A DNA stretch of 64,000 bases, taken from Rubidibacter lacunae KORDI 51-2 (GTDB lineage: Bacteria; Cyanobacteriota; Cyanobacteriia; Cyanobacteriales; Rubidibacteraceae). Where the stretch lies: the NCBI RefSeq assembly GCF_000473895.1, contig NZ_ASSJ01000076.1:155871-219870 (forward strand). Reading direction: 5' to 3'. How positions within the stretch are numbered: the first letter of the stretch is position 1; every line of letters begins with the position of its first letter. Position numbers and translations under genes: made by a program. Positions 29,196 to 38,835 of this stretch are shown piece by piece. Under the pieces are notes generated by a model. The model was given only the letters and a program-made list of their open reading frames with translations. It was not told where the DNA came from and made no database searches.

Positions 29196-29941
29196 TGGCG
29201 CAAGCAGTTACCAACTCACTCCATACGAAAACCGCACCGATGCTGCAGGTGTCGGATCTGAACGTCTACTACGGCGAGAGTCATATTCTGCGGAATGTGG
29301 ACATGCTCGTACCGACCGGGCAGATGGTGTGCTTGATCGGCCGCAACGGTGTCGGCAAAACCACCCTGCTGAAAACGGTTGTGGGATTGCTCGCACCGCG
29401 CACGGGCGAGCTCCGGCTTGAGGGGCGCCCGATCGCTCAGCTGACGCCCGATCGCCGCGCGCGTCTTGGCATCGGTTACGTGCCCCAAGGACGCGAGATT
29501 ATTCCGCGCTTGACAGTTGAGGAAAACCTGCTGCTGGGTCTGGAGGCACGGCCGCAAGGTCGTACGGGGAGAGAAACGATTTCTGAGGAGATCTTTACGC
29601 TTTTTCCGGTGTTGAAAACCATGCTGTCGCGGATGGGCGGCGACCTCAGCGGGGGACAGCAGCAGCAACTTGCGATCGCGCGCGCGTTAATGGGTAACCC
29701 GCGTTTGTTGGTTCTCGACGAGCCGACGGAAGGAATCCAGCCGTCGATCGTCATGGAAATCGAAGCAGCGGTTCGACGTATCATTGCCACCCGCGGCATC
29801 TCCGTACTCCTCGTCGAACAACACTTGCACTTCGTGCGCCAGGCCGATCGCTACTACGCCATGCAAAAAGGGGGCATCGTTGCTTCGGGTCCGACGAGCG
29901 AGCTATCGCAGGTCGTGATCCAACGCTTCTTGGCAGTCTAG
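29195..29941 (+). CDS. urtE: Urea ABC transporter ATPase UrtE
   Basis: A 248-residue ABC ATPase whose ATG overlaps the urtD stop by one base. Motifs are Walker A GRNGVGKTT, YVPQGREIIPRLTVEENLLL (LivF/UrtE type), signature LSGGQQQQLAIARAL, Walker B LLVLDEPTEGIQPS and H-loop LLVEQHL. LivF-like urea transporter subunits carry exactly this GREIIP/EGIQPS pattern. With UrtD it should energise a urea/short-amide importer whose binding protein and permeases (UrtA, UrtB, UrtC) must be encoded elsewhere. No NtcA site of GTAN8TAC form was seen upstream of the pair. Confidence 0.93.
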   Translation: MAQAVTNSLHTKTAPMLQVSDLNVYYGESHILRNVDMLVPTGQMVCLIGRNGVGKTTLLKTVVGLLAPRTGELRLEGRPIAQLTPDRRARLGIGYVPQGREIIPRLTVEENLLLGLEARPQGRTGRETISEEIFTLFPVLKTMLSRMGGDLSGGQQQQLAIARALMGNPRLLVLDEPTEGIQPSIVMEIEAAVRRIIATRGISVLLVEQHLHFVRQADRYYAMQKGGIVASGPTSELSQVVIQRFLAV

Positions 29942-30043
29942 TTCTGGGGTCTGCTGTCTTCTCGGCGGTTGTGCCAATAGTGGAACCTATCTGCAAGAGC
30001 CTAACGCCCCATTTTGAGCCGTATTGGGCTTCATCGGCGGCAC

Positions 30044-30607
30044 CTAGGTGCCGGTCACGCGCTGGCGAATTGCTAGCAAGTTAACCGTTAAATCCCGACG
30101 CAGGCGCTGGGCAATCAAACCGACCGGCATTGTGCGCGGCGGCAGCACCGTGAGGTTATAGGTCAGGGTTGTGACTTCGCCAGCCGTCGGATCGGTTGTG
30201 GGGGCGAGCGACCAGTAACCTTCAAAGCGGCGAAAGTCGCCCTCAACCATGCGGAAATGGATCTGCTCTGGATAAATCTCATCGAGATCGAGAACGACGC
30301 GGGCACGGAAGTTAACCCTCAACAATTGCTGGAATCCAATCTGCTCCACGCGCACCCCGCCATGTGGATGTGCCAGTCGCCGACTTGCTTCCAAGCTCGG
30401 GATGAACTCGGGCAGTGCCTCGTAGTTTGTGAGCACCTGCCAAATTGGCTCCAGCGGCCGCGCGATCGCGATCCGCGCTGTCAGACAGCGCTCGCGCTCG
30501 CGTGCTTCGGTGGTAATTTCGACTGCATCAGCCGCCTCAACAGTCGGTTCCGGCTCCAGCAGCTCCGACCCATCTAATGAGGTCGGTAAAAGGTCTTCTT
30601 CGTTCAC
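30044..30607 (-). CDS. SRPBCC family protein (polyketide cyclase/START-like)
   Basis: A 187-residue protein that begins with GTG at 30607 and has no better ATG. After an acidic N-terminal tail of about 40 residues comes an SRPBCC (START-like) domain: RIAIARPLEPIWQVLTNYEA, LPEFIPSLEASRRL, GFQQLLRVNFRARVVLDLDE and YWSLAP. This fold binds hydrophobic ligands. Cyanobacterial homologues are annotated as cyclase/dehydrase; the ligand is unknown. It lies directly downstream, on the same strand, of the GAF histidine kinase gene (63 bases between them). Confidence 0.85.
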   Translation of the reverse strand: MNEEDLLPTSLDGSELLEPEPTVEAADAVEITTEARERERCLTARIAIARPLEPIWQVLTNYEALPEFIPSLEASRRLAHPHGGVRVEQIGFQQLLRVNFRARVVLDLDEIYPEQIHFRMVEGDFRRFEGYWSLAPTTDPTAGEVTTLTYNLTVLPPRTMPVGLIAQRLRRDLTVNLLAIRQRVTGT

Positions 30608-30670
30608 GAACAGTTAGTTAGAAATTGGCATATTGGTCGTCAGTGTAACAATCTCGAGTGTCCTTGCAAC

Positions 30671-32653
30671 TCAGTTGGCAGACTGCGGGAGTGCTAGCGT
30701 AAACCGCGTATCGCAAGGCATACCATCGCGGAAGTCGCTGGCTGCTTCGAGCGTGCCGTCGAGCTGTTTGACCAAGCTTTCCGCCAATGCCAATCCTAAA
30801 CCCGTCCCGGAAATTGCTTGCTTGGTGGCCCCGCGTCCGCGTCGAAACGGCGCGAAAATATGGGGTAAGTCTTCGGGATGGATGCCCACGCCGGTATTGG
30901 TAAATGTTAGAACCAGGCGATGGCCGCCGGCAGTATCGGTTCGCTGGGAGATTTGCAGGCGCACGCTGGTGTCGGCGGCGGCAAACTTGCTGGCATTCGT
31001 TAACAATTCTTGGATCACCCGCCGCAGGGCATTGCCATCAGCTCGCACTTGCAGGAACGTTGTCTCCGACAGCGGCGGGAGATAGGAGATCGACAGCGTT
31101 AACCCCCGCGTCTGCAAGGTTTCTGCAAGCTCGGTTTGTATGTCGTGCAACAACGCATGCAGGTCGAGATCCCGCACGCTCCGGCCGGAGCGTGCGGGGT
31201 CGGTCTGCGAGGATGCAATTTGTTGGAGTGCCAGCAGATCTCGAATAAGCGCGCTCTCGCGTCGCAGCTCGCGATCGAGGATATCGAGGTACTTGGCGCG
31301 ACGCTCGGAGTCGAGTCCGGGTTGACCGAGCATCTTGACAGCAATCTTCATCGTCGCCAGTGGCGTATTCAGCTCGTGGCTCATCGTACTGAGAAATTCG
31401 TCTTTGAGCTGATTGAGATGCTGGAGTTGGTTGACTTGCTGGCGCGTCGTTTCGTAGAGCTTGGCCTGGACCTCTAGGCTGTGCTGGAGCTGGGCCGTAC
31501 GCGCTTCCACCAACGCTTGCGATCGCTGGAGCACTTTGTGGTGGAGGGTGGCCGCACTCACCTGCGACGCAACGAATTGCAGCAACTCCAGCTCTTCCCC
31601 GTGCCAATGGCGTGGGTAGTCTTGCTGGAACACCAGGAACCCCAGTACGCACCCCAGATCGTCCTCGCTGCTGGGGCGCCCGGCTAGTGGGACGAGCGTC
31701 CACGCTGAAGCGCCTTCTTCGCAGAGCAATGCAGTCGCACAACTTGCCAGTGGCAACGGTCCAGCTGCCAAATCAGCAATCGCCAGCGGCTCGGGGGCTT
31801 GTTGCCAAGCTTGCTGGCAACAAGGTGCATCTGCCAGTGCAAAGCTCGTGCCCAGGGGCGGCAGCGGCGTTTCCGGGCTGGCCGCCCATCGCGCGATTAC
31901 TTCCACCTTGGCAGTCGGTACTGTTGGGCTGCTGCAACAGGCGGCTAGGGGATCGTCATACTTGAGCGCTAGCACAAAAGCGCGCGCGACCTCCAGAGCA
32001 CGCCCCGTTGCGCCGAGGGCGACTGCCAGCACTTCGTTGAGATGCAGCGCCGTGCGCAAAATGTCGCCGAGGTCGCGTCGTAATCCTTGATAGCGGGCTT
32101 GGTGCTGAACGCTCTCCTGCAACCCAGCCCAAACAAGCGCCACTGCCACGCGCTCCCGACAAGCTAACAAGAGCTGGCGCAGCTCCACCGTCCACGCGCG
32201 ATCGCGCGTGCCCCCCAACCAGATGCCGCCCCAGCCAGCTTCGGCGTAGGGTAAGGTCAGTCCCAGCCATGATTCGACCGTGAAAGTTTCGCTCAGCCAG
32301 CTCCAGGGTTCGCTGGTTACGCCGATCGAGGACGAGTAGGCTACCGGCTCGGTCGAACTCGTCACCGACAACAATCTGGCAGCATGGGTCTGAAAGCGGT
32401 CGGGCTGCAAGCATGCCGAGCCGCCATCGCGAAACCACCACGCCGCTCTCACGGATGCGGTGGGCTGCGATCGCGCCAGCAAACAACACGCAGGTACTGC
32501 AAACGTTTCACCCAGCGCCTGAGCCACTTGCGATAAAACAGCTGCCGCGTCGTTGCTGCCGCGCGCGATCGCGCGGTCTATGCGCGATCCGAGGTCACAC
32601 GGATCGGCGGGGGAAAGGCGGAATGGCTCGCCAGTGGGATTCGAGCGGGGCAC
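30671..32653 (-). CDS. GAF-domain sensor histidine kinase, soluble
   Basis: A 660-residue protein starting with GTG at 32653. It has no transmembrane helix. Two N-terminal sensor regions (about 35-185 and a GAF domain about 195-375) precede a coiled coil (380-415). HisKA follows with FLSTMSHELNTPLATMKIAV (His 426). The ATP-binding domain has N-box QELLTNASKF, G1 NTGVGIHPED and G2 SGTGLGLAL. The HELNTP variant (Asn instead of Arg) is common in cyanobacterial GAF kinases. Cysteines in the GAF region (AACC, APCCQQ) could mark a chromophore or redox site, but that is speculative. No cognate regulator is adjacent. Confidence 0.88.
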   Translation of the reverse strand: MPRSNPTGEPFRLSPADPCDLGSRIDRAIARGSNDAAAVLSQVAQALGETFAVPACCLLARSQPTASVRAAWWFRDGGSACLQPDRFQTHAARLLSVTSSTEPVAYSSSIGVTSEPWSWLSETFTVESWLGLTLPYAEAGWGGIWLGGTRDRAWTVELRQLLLACRERVAVALVWAGLQESVQHQARYQGLRRDLGDILRTALHLNEVLAVALGATGRALEVARAFVLALKYDDPLAACCSSPTVPTAKVEVIARWAASPETPLPPLGTSFALADAPCCQQAWQQAPEPLAIADLAAGPLPLASCATALLCEEGASAWTLVPLAGRPSSEDDLGCVLGFLVFQQDYPRHWHGEELELLQFVASQVSAATLHHKVLQRSQALVEARTAQLQHSLEVQAKLYETTRQQVNQLQHLNQLKDEFLSTMSHELNTPLATMKIAVKMLGQPGLDSERRAKYLDILDRELRRESALIRDLLALQQIASSQTDPARSGRSVRDLDLHALLHDIQTELAETLQTRGLTLSISYLPPLSETTFLQVRADGNALRRVIQELLTNASKFAAADTSVRLQISQRTDTAGGHRLVLTFTNTGVGIHPEDLPHIFAPFRRGRGATKQAISGTGLGLALAESLVKQLDGTLEAASDFRDGMPCDTRFTLALPQSAN

Positions 32654-32771
32654 GAGGGTCCCAAGCTATAAAACGATACTCTTGAATATACCCCCGACTC
32701 TCTGAAAGCGGTTTACGTGCCTTTACAATCTTGGAAACCCATCGCGCAGCACTGACAGGAATTCGTTCGCC

Positions 32772-33128
32772 ATGTTAACTAAGTCCACTACGCGCCACAT
32801 CCGACTGTACGCCGCCGAGATCGGCGATAACGAACTTATCCCCAGCCAGAACGTACTGACTCTGGATATCGACCCTGACAACGAATTTATCTGGAGCGAA
32901 GAAACTCTGCAAAAGGTTTACCGTCAATTCGACCGGCTCGTTGAAGCGAACAATGGTCGAGAGCTGACAGAGTACAACCTTCGCCGAATCGGATCTGATT
33001 TAGAGCATCTGATTCGCTCGCTCCTGGCTAGCGGTGAAATCAGCTACAACCTCAACAGCCGCGTTCTCAATTACAGTATGGGTCTGCCGCGCGTACAAAA
33101 TCCCGACTCAGAAGGGAAGTATTTATAA
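32772..33128 (+). CDS. ndhM: NAD(P)H-quinone oxidoreductase subunit M (NDH-1)
   Basis: A 118-residue subunit of the oxygenic-phototroph-specific part of NDH-1, which carries respiratory and cyclic electron flow in thylakoids. The sequence from KSTTRHIRLYAAEIGDNELI through LTLDIDPDNEFIW to ISYNLNSRVLNYSMGLPRV is highly characteristic of NdhM, and the length is standard. It is strong evidence that the organism is a cyanobacterium. It diverges from the GAF histidine kinase, with about 120 bases between them. Confidence 0.96.
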   Translation: MLTKSTTRHIRLYAAEIGDNELIPSQNVLTLDIDPDNEFIWSEETLQKVYRQFDRLVEANNGRELTEYNLRRIGSDLEHLIRSLLASGEISYNLNSRVLNYSMGLPRVQNPDSEGKYL

Positions 33129-33224
33129 GTGAGTCAAACGACCGATCGAGCCATCAAATTTATTAATCTACGCGCGGAGCGGGCGGGCAACAATGCGCGC
33201 CCGTTGACTTTAGATTGTCCGTTC

Positions 33225-33246
33225 GGCGATCGCTTGGCGATCGCTT
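33225..33246. repeat. 11-bp tandem repeat carrying HIP1 octamers
   Basis: GGCGATCGCTT occurs twice in succession (33225-33235, 33236-33246), each containing GCGATCGC, 47 bases upstream of the PP2C start. HIP1 is very common here, so this may be chance. Confidence 0.6.
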
Positions 33247-33292
33247 GTTTGTTGCTCGCGCAGTCCGCACGGCGGTGAGGCAAGAACCGATT

Positions 33293-35149
33293 ATGCCCGA
33301 GGAGTCAGCTTCAGCAGCCGCACACTCCGCGAATTCGAACCGTCAGTCCCCCAATGCGGCAGATGCGCGGGATTGTCATAAATACCAAAGGCCCTTGTTG
33401 CGGCTGTTTCTGCGGGTAGTCGGACCGGGCGCGTCTGACTTCGCACCGGGCGAGTTACTCGCCGGGCGCTACCGCGTGATAGCGGGGGCAGTGGTGCTAG
33501 ACACGCAGCCAGCCCAGCCACCCGATTTCCCCGACCGGGTTCCGGAAGCCCTGCTGCCCTACTCGCGCCTGTCACCCTACCAACTCCATGTCCCGCAGGT
33601 GTTCGGACGCGTGAGCGATCGCGATCTGTGGTTGCTAGAGTACGGCTACTTGCGCAGCGATCGCGCAGCGGGGCTGGAGCGCGGTGAGGTGCTGCCGATG
33701 TTAACCGATGCATGGGCTGGAACCTCGCCGCTGCGGCAATTGCATTGGTTGTGGCAGATGGCACGGTTGTGGCAACCCTTGTCCGACCAGGGCGTGGCGG
33801 GTGCATTGTTGGACGCGAAGTTGGTGCGCGTGGACGGGTCGCTCGTGCACTTGTTAGAACTCCCGCTCGACCCCGAGCCGGAGTCGATGTCGCTGGCACA
33901 GCTCGGGCTGCTGTGGACGCCATGGACAGAAGGTGCCTCTCCAGCCATTCGTGATTTCTTCAGTTTTGTGTGCGTGCAACTGACCGCGGGCGCGATCGCG
34001 CGGCCCGAGCAACTCGTAGCCGTCCTCGATCGCGCTCTGCAACGCTGCGGGAGCTCCCAACAGCGTTTGTTTCAGTTGGCAGCGCGGACCGATGTCGGAC
34101 CGATGCGCGACCACAATGAGGACGCCCTTCACATTGGCGAGGACGGGCTGGCAGCTGCTGATGCCCTGGCAATCGTTTGCGATGGGGTCGGCGGTCATGC
34201 GGAGGGCGAAGTGGCGTCGCGTTTGGCCGTCGACGTGATGCTGCGAAAGCTGAGCGAGCTGCCTCAAGCGATCGCGCCTCAGGAGCCGGAGGCAATCTCC
34301 TTGGAGTTAGCAGAGATTTTGCGGGAAACTAACGACGCGATCGGAGAGCGCAACGATCGCGAACGCCGCCAGGGCCGCCAGCGCATGGGAACAACATTGG
34401 TGATGGCGATGGCGCGGTCCCACGAACTCTACGTTGCCCACGTGGGCGACTCGCGCGCTTATTGGATCACGCGGCGCGGCTGTCAACAACTGACTCTAGA
34501 CGACGACGTAGCCTCGCAGCAAACGCGCCTCGGGCAGACCCTCTATCGTGAGGCTCTACAGCAGCCGGCGGCTGGTTCGCTCGTTCAGGTGTTGGGCACG
34601 GGACCGTCTGCGTTGCTGCACCCGAACATCCAGCGGGTGGTTCTCGATGAAGACGGGTTGTTTTTGCTGTGTTCTGATGGGTTGAGCGATTTCGATCGCG
34701 TCGAGCAGTATTGGGAGCAAGAACTCCTGCCAGTGTTGGAAGAGCAGACGACGCTCCAGGAGGCTGCCGAGCGCTTGCTGACGATCGCCAATACCCAAAA
34801 CGGTCACGATAATGTTACGGTGGCGCTGCTCTATTGCCAGGTCAGCCGACTCGGCGGCTCGGACGACACCGCGCTGCTCGGCCCGTGGGAGTCTTGGGTG
34901 TCTTCAGTGTTGAGGGCAACCAACCTCGAGCGCCCGAGCCCGCTGCGCCAGCGCCAATCGACCCCGACCGTTCGGGCAGCCACACCGCGGGCAGCAATCG
35001 CTCTCAGCCTCGCAATCGTTGCCGTTGCCATCGCAAGTGCGATCGGATTGTCATATGCATTCGTGCCCGAGGCGCGCGCGGCGATCGACGGCGTTCGCCA
35101 ACGCCTCCTTGGTTCGCCCCTGCGCGATCCCAGCGACTTCCGTCGTTGA
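33293..35149 (+). CDS. PP2C-family protein phosphatase with degenerate kinase-like N-terminus
   Basis: A 618-residue protein from ATG 33293; upstream starts reach 33215. Residues about 45-240 begin ELLAGRYRVI, like the start of a bacterial Ser/Thr kinase, but lack a recognisable glycine loop or catalytic Lys/Asp. Residues about 257-520 are PP2C: ARTDVGPMRDHNEDAL, VCDGVGGHAEGE (metal Asp), YVAHVGDSRAYW, LLCSDGLSDF and NGHDNVTVAL. A transmembrane helix (AIALSLAIVAVAIASAIGLS) lies about 570-590, with a short tail outside. This is a membrane-anchored Ser/Thr phosphatase. ndhM ends 165 bases upstream; whether they share a transcript is unclear. Confidence 0.9.
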   Translation: MPEESASAAAHSANSNRQSPNAADARDCHKYQRPLLRLFLRVVGPGASDFAPGELLAGRYRVIAGAVVLDTQPAQPPDFPDRVPEALLPYSRLSPYQLHVPQVFGRVSDRDLWLLEYGYLRSDRAAGLERGEVLPMLTDAWAGTSPLRQLHWLWQMARLWQPLSDQGVAGALLDAKLVRVDGSLVHLLELPLDPEPESMSLAQLGLLWTPWTEGASPAIRDFFSFVCVQLTAGAIARPEQLVAVLDRALQRCGSSQQRLFQLAARTDVGPMRDHNEDALHIGEDGLAAADALAIVCDGVGGHAEGEVASRLAVDVMLRKLSELPQAIAPQEPEAISLELAEILRETNDAIGERNDRERRQGRQRMGTTLVMAMARSHELYVAHVGDSRAYWITRRGCQQLTLDDDVASQQTRLGQTLYREALQQPAAGSLVQVLGTGPSALLHPNIQRVVLDEDGLFLLCSDGLSDFDRVEQYWEQELLPVLEEQTTLQEAAERLLTIANTQNGHDNVTVALLYCQVSRLGGSDDTALLGPWESWVSSVLRATNLERPSPLRQRQSTPTVRAATPRAAIALSLAIVAVAIASAIGLSYAFVPEARAAIDGVRQRLLGSPLRDPSDFRR

Positions 35150-35296
35150 GCACCGGTAGCAAGGACGCCGGATCGCAGAACACAAAGGTGTTCCAGGCTA
35201 CAGACAACGGCAGGTGACTACAGATTTTCTCCCGGAGACTGCGCCGCAAAGTGTGCTACGACTAGTCCTGGCAACTGAGTAGCGAGCGGGGAGTCC

Positions 35297-37984
35297 ATGA
35301 CCGAACTGAAAGTCACAACACCAATTAACGACGTGAGCGTTTTGGAAGACGCTCCTACTAATGCGATCGACCTCGCCGAGGTATTTGACAATCCGTTTAC
35401 GACGGGTTTGGTCGCGACTTTCCAGTTGGAGAACCAAGACCTGGGCAACGGTGGCGCAACGAACGTTGTGTTGTTCGACCAAGCCGATGAGGGTGCACCC
35501 CTCACCGTTCAGAATTTCAGCAACTACGTCAACGACGGCGATTACGTCAATTCCATCATTCACCGCTTGGTATCGGATTTTGTCATCCAAGGTGGGGGCT
35601 TTGTCGTCGACGGTCTAGCCGAAGAGCTGGCTCAGAATGATGCGAGCAGCGGCGCAGGATCGACGAGCCTCGTTCCAACCGATCCGCCCGTTCAAAACGA
35701 GTTCAGCAGCGATCGCTCCAACGTGCGCGGCACGATCGCGATGGCGAAGGTTGGAGGCGATCCCGACAGTGCGACGAGTCAGTGGTTTTTTAACCTCGGC
35801 GACAACTCGTCCAACCTCGACAGCCAAAACGGCGGCTTTACGGTCTTCGGTGAAGTTCTCTCGGAGGACGACCTCGAGACGCTCGATACCATTGCAGCAC
35901 TGCCAGTGTTTGAGGGCACGCAATTCTTCGGTCAGGGCGCGTTTACAGACTTACCGCTAATACTGGACGACCCCAACGTACCGCAGGTCACGAGCGACCA
36001 AAACTTGGTGCGCTATGAAGGAATTACGATTTCCCAGCAACCCGAGCTAACAAACTTCGAAGTTGTCAGCAACTCCAATCCCAATCTCGTCACGACGTCG
36101 ATCGCAAACGGCCAACTGGTCCTTGCCTACCAACCCGACGCAGTCGGGACGGCTGACATCACCGTGCGGGCCACCGATCTGCTCGGCAATACGGCAGAAG
36201 ACACCTTCTCCGTCACCGTTGCCGACGTCCCCGATCCACCAACCGCCATTGACGACAGCGTCACGACGGCTGGGAACCAATCAGTCACTATTGACGTGCT
36301 GGCAAACGATACGGATGTCGACAGTACCGACCTCACCCCGAGCGTGACCGACGCGCCGGATAACGGTACGGCTGCGGTCGAAAATGGCGCGATCGTTTAT
36401 ACACCTGCTGCCGGCTTCAGCGGGACCGACAGCTTTACTTACACCGTTTCCGATGGCGAGCTCACCTCAAATGTCGCCAACGTAACGGTTGAGGTCGATC
36501 CCGTTTCTCTGCTTCCTCCCGAGGCCGCCGAAGACACGGGTTCGACAAATGAAGATGCGGCCGTGACCGTCGACGTTCTGGCTAATGACAGCGATCCCGA
36601 TGGCGATGCTCTCAGTGTCGAGAGCGCCACCCAAGGCAGGAACGGGAGTGTCACCATCAATGCCGATGGCACGGTTACTTACACGCCCAATGCCAACTTC
36701 AACGGCAGCGATAGCTTCGAATACACCGTTACCGATGGCGGTTTGACCGCTACAGCTACGGTTACGGTCGCGATCGCCCCAGTCAATGACGACCCCGAAG
36801 CAAATGACGACGCGGCAACCACTGGTGAAGACGTGGCGGCAACGATCGTCGTTCTAGATAATGACTCTGACATCGATGGCGATACTCTCAGTATCGAGAG
36901 CGTCACTCAGGGCAGCAATGGCGGTACTGTCGATGTGAATGCTGACGGCACCGTCACCTTTACTCCTGCTGCCGGCTTCAGCGGAACCGATAGCTTTACC
37001 TACACCGTCAGCGACGGCAATGGTGGAACGGATACAACCAAGGTAAATGTCACGATCTCCAATGCCCCGGTGCTCGGAGCACTGCCAGGCGTCACGCTGA
37101 CTGAAGACGCAGTGGTTCAAGGTGCGACCATCGCTACGGTGCAGGCAACAGACTCCGACACGCCTGTCGACCAACTAACTTACGCGATCGCCTCCGGTAA
37201 CGAAGACGGCTTCTTCGCGATCGAGCCTTCCACAGGTGAAGTTTCGATTGTCGAAACCGACAACCTCGAGCCCGCCAGCTTTACGCTGGGCATCGTGGCT
37301 AGCGATGGCACCAGCACCTCTGAGGTTGCAACGCTCAACGTGGAGATCGAGCCAGAACCGGCACCGCTAATCTTTGGAACGCTGGGCGACGATCTGTTCG
37401 ATGCCGACGACCCGCGCGACGAATTTGATGGCAACGGTACGCTAACTTTCACCGGTAGTGGTGCCGACCTCGTGGATGCCTCAGGGAGTGAAGAAGGGGG
37501 CAATCGCATCTTCAGCGGTAGTGCGAGCGACGAGCTGTTCGCCGGTACAAACGACCGCCTCTTCGGCGGCAGCGATGGGGACATCCTCGATGCGTCGGCG
37601 GGCGGGGGCGGAAACCGCCTCTACGCTCAAGACGGCGACGATACCCTGATTGCAGGCAGCAACGACACGCTTTTCGGCGGTAGCGGTAGCGATATTTTGT
37701 TGGCGACGGGGACGAACAGCCGCTTCATTGGCGGTCTGGGAGCGGACTTCTTCGAGATCGTCGGTTCGGAATCGATCGACATCGTATCCGACACGACAAT
37801 CGCAGACTTCGCATCGGGGACGGACACGATCGGCATTGGCGGCGGCTTTGCATTTGAGGACCTGATCTTCACTGCGCAAGGCAATGACACGACAATCGCC
37901 CTCACCGGCGAGAACGGCATCCGCGCAACGCTCCTCGACATCCAACCCGATGCCCTCGTCGTTGGGGACTTCGACTTCGGTTAA
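35297..37984 (+). CDS. Cyclophilin-type PPIase fused to cadherin-like repeats and RTX-like C-terminus
   Basis: An 895-residue acidic protein without a Sec signal peptide; GGGGAG precedes the ATG. Residues about 20-225 are cyclophilin (HRLVSDFVIQGGG, FSSDRSNVRGTIAMAKVGGD, SQWFFNLGDN, FTVFGEVL), with catalytic Arg retained. An Ig-like segment follows. Three VCBS/cadherin-like repeats come next at about 315-400, 405-495 and 497-585 (pattern VDVLANDxD, YTPxAxFxGxDSFxYTVxDG). A cadherin-type domain (588-685) precedes a Gly/Asp-rich C-terminus with GGSDGDILDA, YAQDGDDTL, GGSGSDIL and IADFASGTDTIGI. The architecture implies type I secretion and a calcium-dependent surface protein. Similar cyanobacterial PPIase-adhesins exist, but their role is undefined. 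Confidence 0.9.
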   Translation: MTELKVTTPINDVSVLEDAPTNAIDLAEVFDNPFTTGLVATFQLENQDLGNGGATNVVLFDQADEGAPLTVQNFSNYVNDGDYVNSIIHRLVSDFVIQGGGFVVDGLAEELAQNDASSGAGSTSLVPTDPPVQNEFSSDRSNVRGTIAMAKVGGDPDSATSQWFFNLGDNSSNLDSQNGGFTVFGEVLSEDDLETLDTIAALPVFEGTQFFGQGAFTDLPLILDDPNVPQVTSDQNLVRYEGITISQQPELTNFEVVSNSNPNLVTTSIANGQLVLAYQPDAVGTADITVRATDLLGNTAEDTFSVTVADVPDPPTAIDDSVTTAGNQSVTIDVLANDTDVDSTDLTPSVTDAPDNGTAAVENGAIVYTPAAGFSGTDSFTYTVSDGELTSNVANVTVEVDPVSLLPPEAAEDTGSTNEDAAVTVDVLANDSDPDGDALSVESATQGRNGSVTINADGTVTYTPNANFNGSDSFEYTVTDGGLTATATVTVAIAPVNDDPEANDDAATTGEDVAATIVVLDNDSDIDGDTLSIESVTQGSNGGTVDVNADGTVTFTPAAGFSGTDSFTYTVSDGNGGTDTTKVNVTISNAPVLGALPGVTLTEDAVVQGATIATVQATDSDTPVDQLTYAIASGNEDGFFAIEPSTGEVSIVETDNLEPASFTLGIVASDGTSTSEVATLNVEIEPEPAPLIFGTLGDDLFDADDPRDEFDGNGTLTFTGSGADLVDASGSEEGGNRIFSGSASDELFAGTNDRLFGGSDGDILDASAGGGGNRLYAQDGDDTLIAGSNDTLFGGSGSDILLATGTNSRFIGGLGADFFEIVGSESIDIVSDTTIADFASGTDTIGIGGGFAFEDLIFTAQGNDTTIALTGENGIRATLLDIQPDALVVGDFDFG

Positions 37985-38001
37985 GGCAACACCGTTTAAC
38001 A

Positions 38002-38037
38002 ACCGAGCGATCGCGTCGCGTGTGGCGATCGCTCGGT
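38002..38037 (+). terminator. Perfect 13-bp stem-loop after the cyclophilin-adhesin gene
   Basis: ACCGAGCGATCGC (38002-38014) pairs perfectly with GCGATCGCTCGGT (38025-38037) around a 10-base loop, 17 bases after the stop. No T-run follows. The stem incorporates HIP1 octamers. Confidence 0.55.
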
Positions 38038-38835
38038 GGTGTGTGCACGGGAACCAGACGACGCAAACTGTCTGGAAGGTTTAGGTTCGTGGAAACGACC
38101 GCTCGAGCCAGCTCGCGATCTCCGGTCGGGTTCTTCCCAGTCGTCGTATGGATAGCGCTTGTGTCTTTTGCCTTTGGAGCTATAAAGCGCGCTTTCTGCT
38201 CTCTCAACTAGGGAGGAAGGATCCTGCCGAGTGGCTTGAAATGTGATGCTCGAGCTGGGCTAGGAACATGACCAAATGATGGTTCTGCACCCGCGCCATC
38301 CTCACCGCGCAGGACTAACGGGCTAACGCTATCAATTACACCAGTTAAGTCGTTTACGATGACACATCGTTGCCAGTCCGGAGCGCGAGCTAGTTCGGCT
38401 CGAGGAATGTTTTGCCGTCGACTTTCCCCCGTTCGCGTGCATCGGGTTCGAGATATCATCAAGTTGTCTGACGCATCGCTCCCGACACCGCATCGTGTGT
38501 CCGCGTTCTCGTACTGTTGTGATGCCAGCCCCGAGAAGTGCTCCGATCGATGGCAGCTCGGGAACCCTTACTCCTCGAGATTGCCTCACCTCATCTGTCA
38601 TAGGCATTTTGCAAATTGGGATAAGAGTGATTCCAAGCAATAGCCTCATTCGCTTGCGCTTGCCTTGCGAACGACGATTGCACCCTCCGAGAAGGCACTA
38701 CACCGCCGCAGGCGATCGCTCGACAGCATTTGGGTCCTACGATAGGATGCTGATGGTAGAAACTTCGGAGTGTACCCAGCAGCGACCATTGCGTTCGCGC
38801 GGGTTCCGGAGATTGTGAAGCTTGATGGTGGATCT
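38038..38835. other. Intergenic region, nothing recognised
   Basis: About 800 bases without a supported gene; all frames are short and lack family features. The promoter for the following small membrane protein should be near its right end. Confidence 0.4.
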
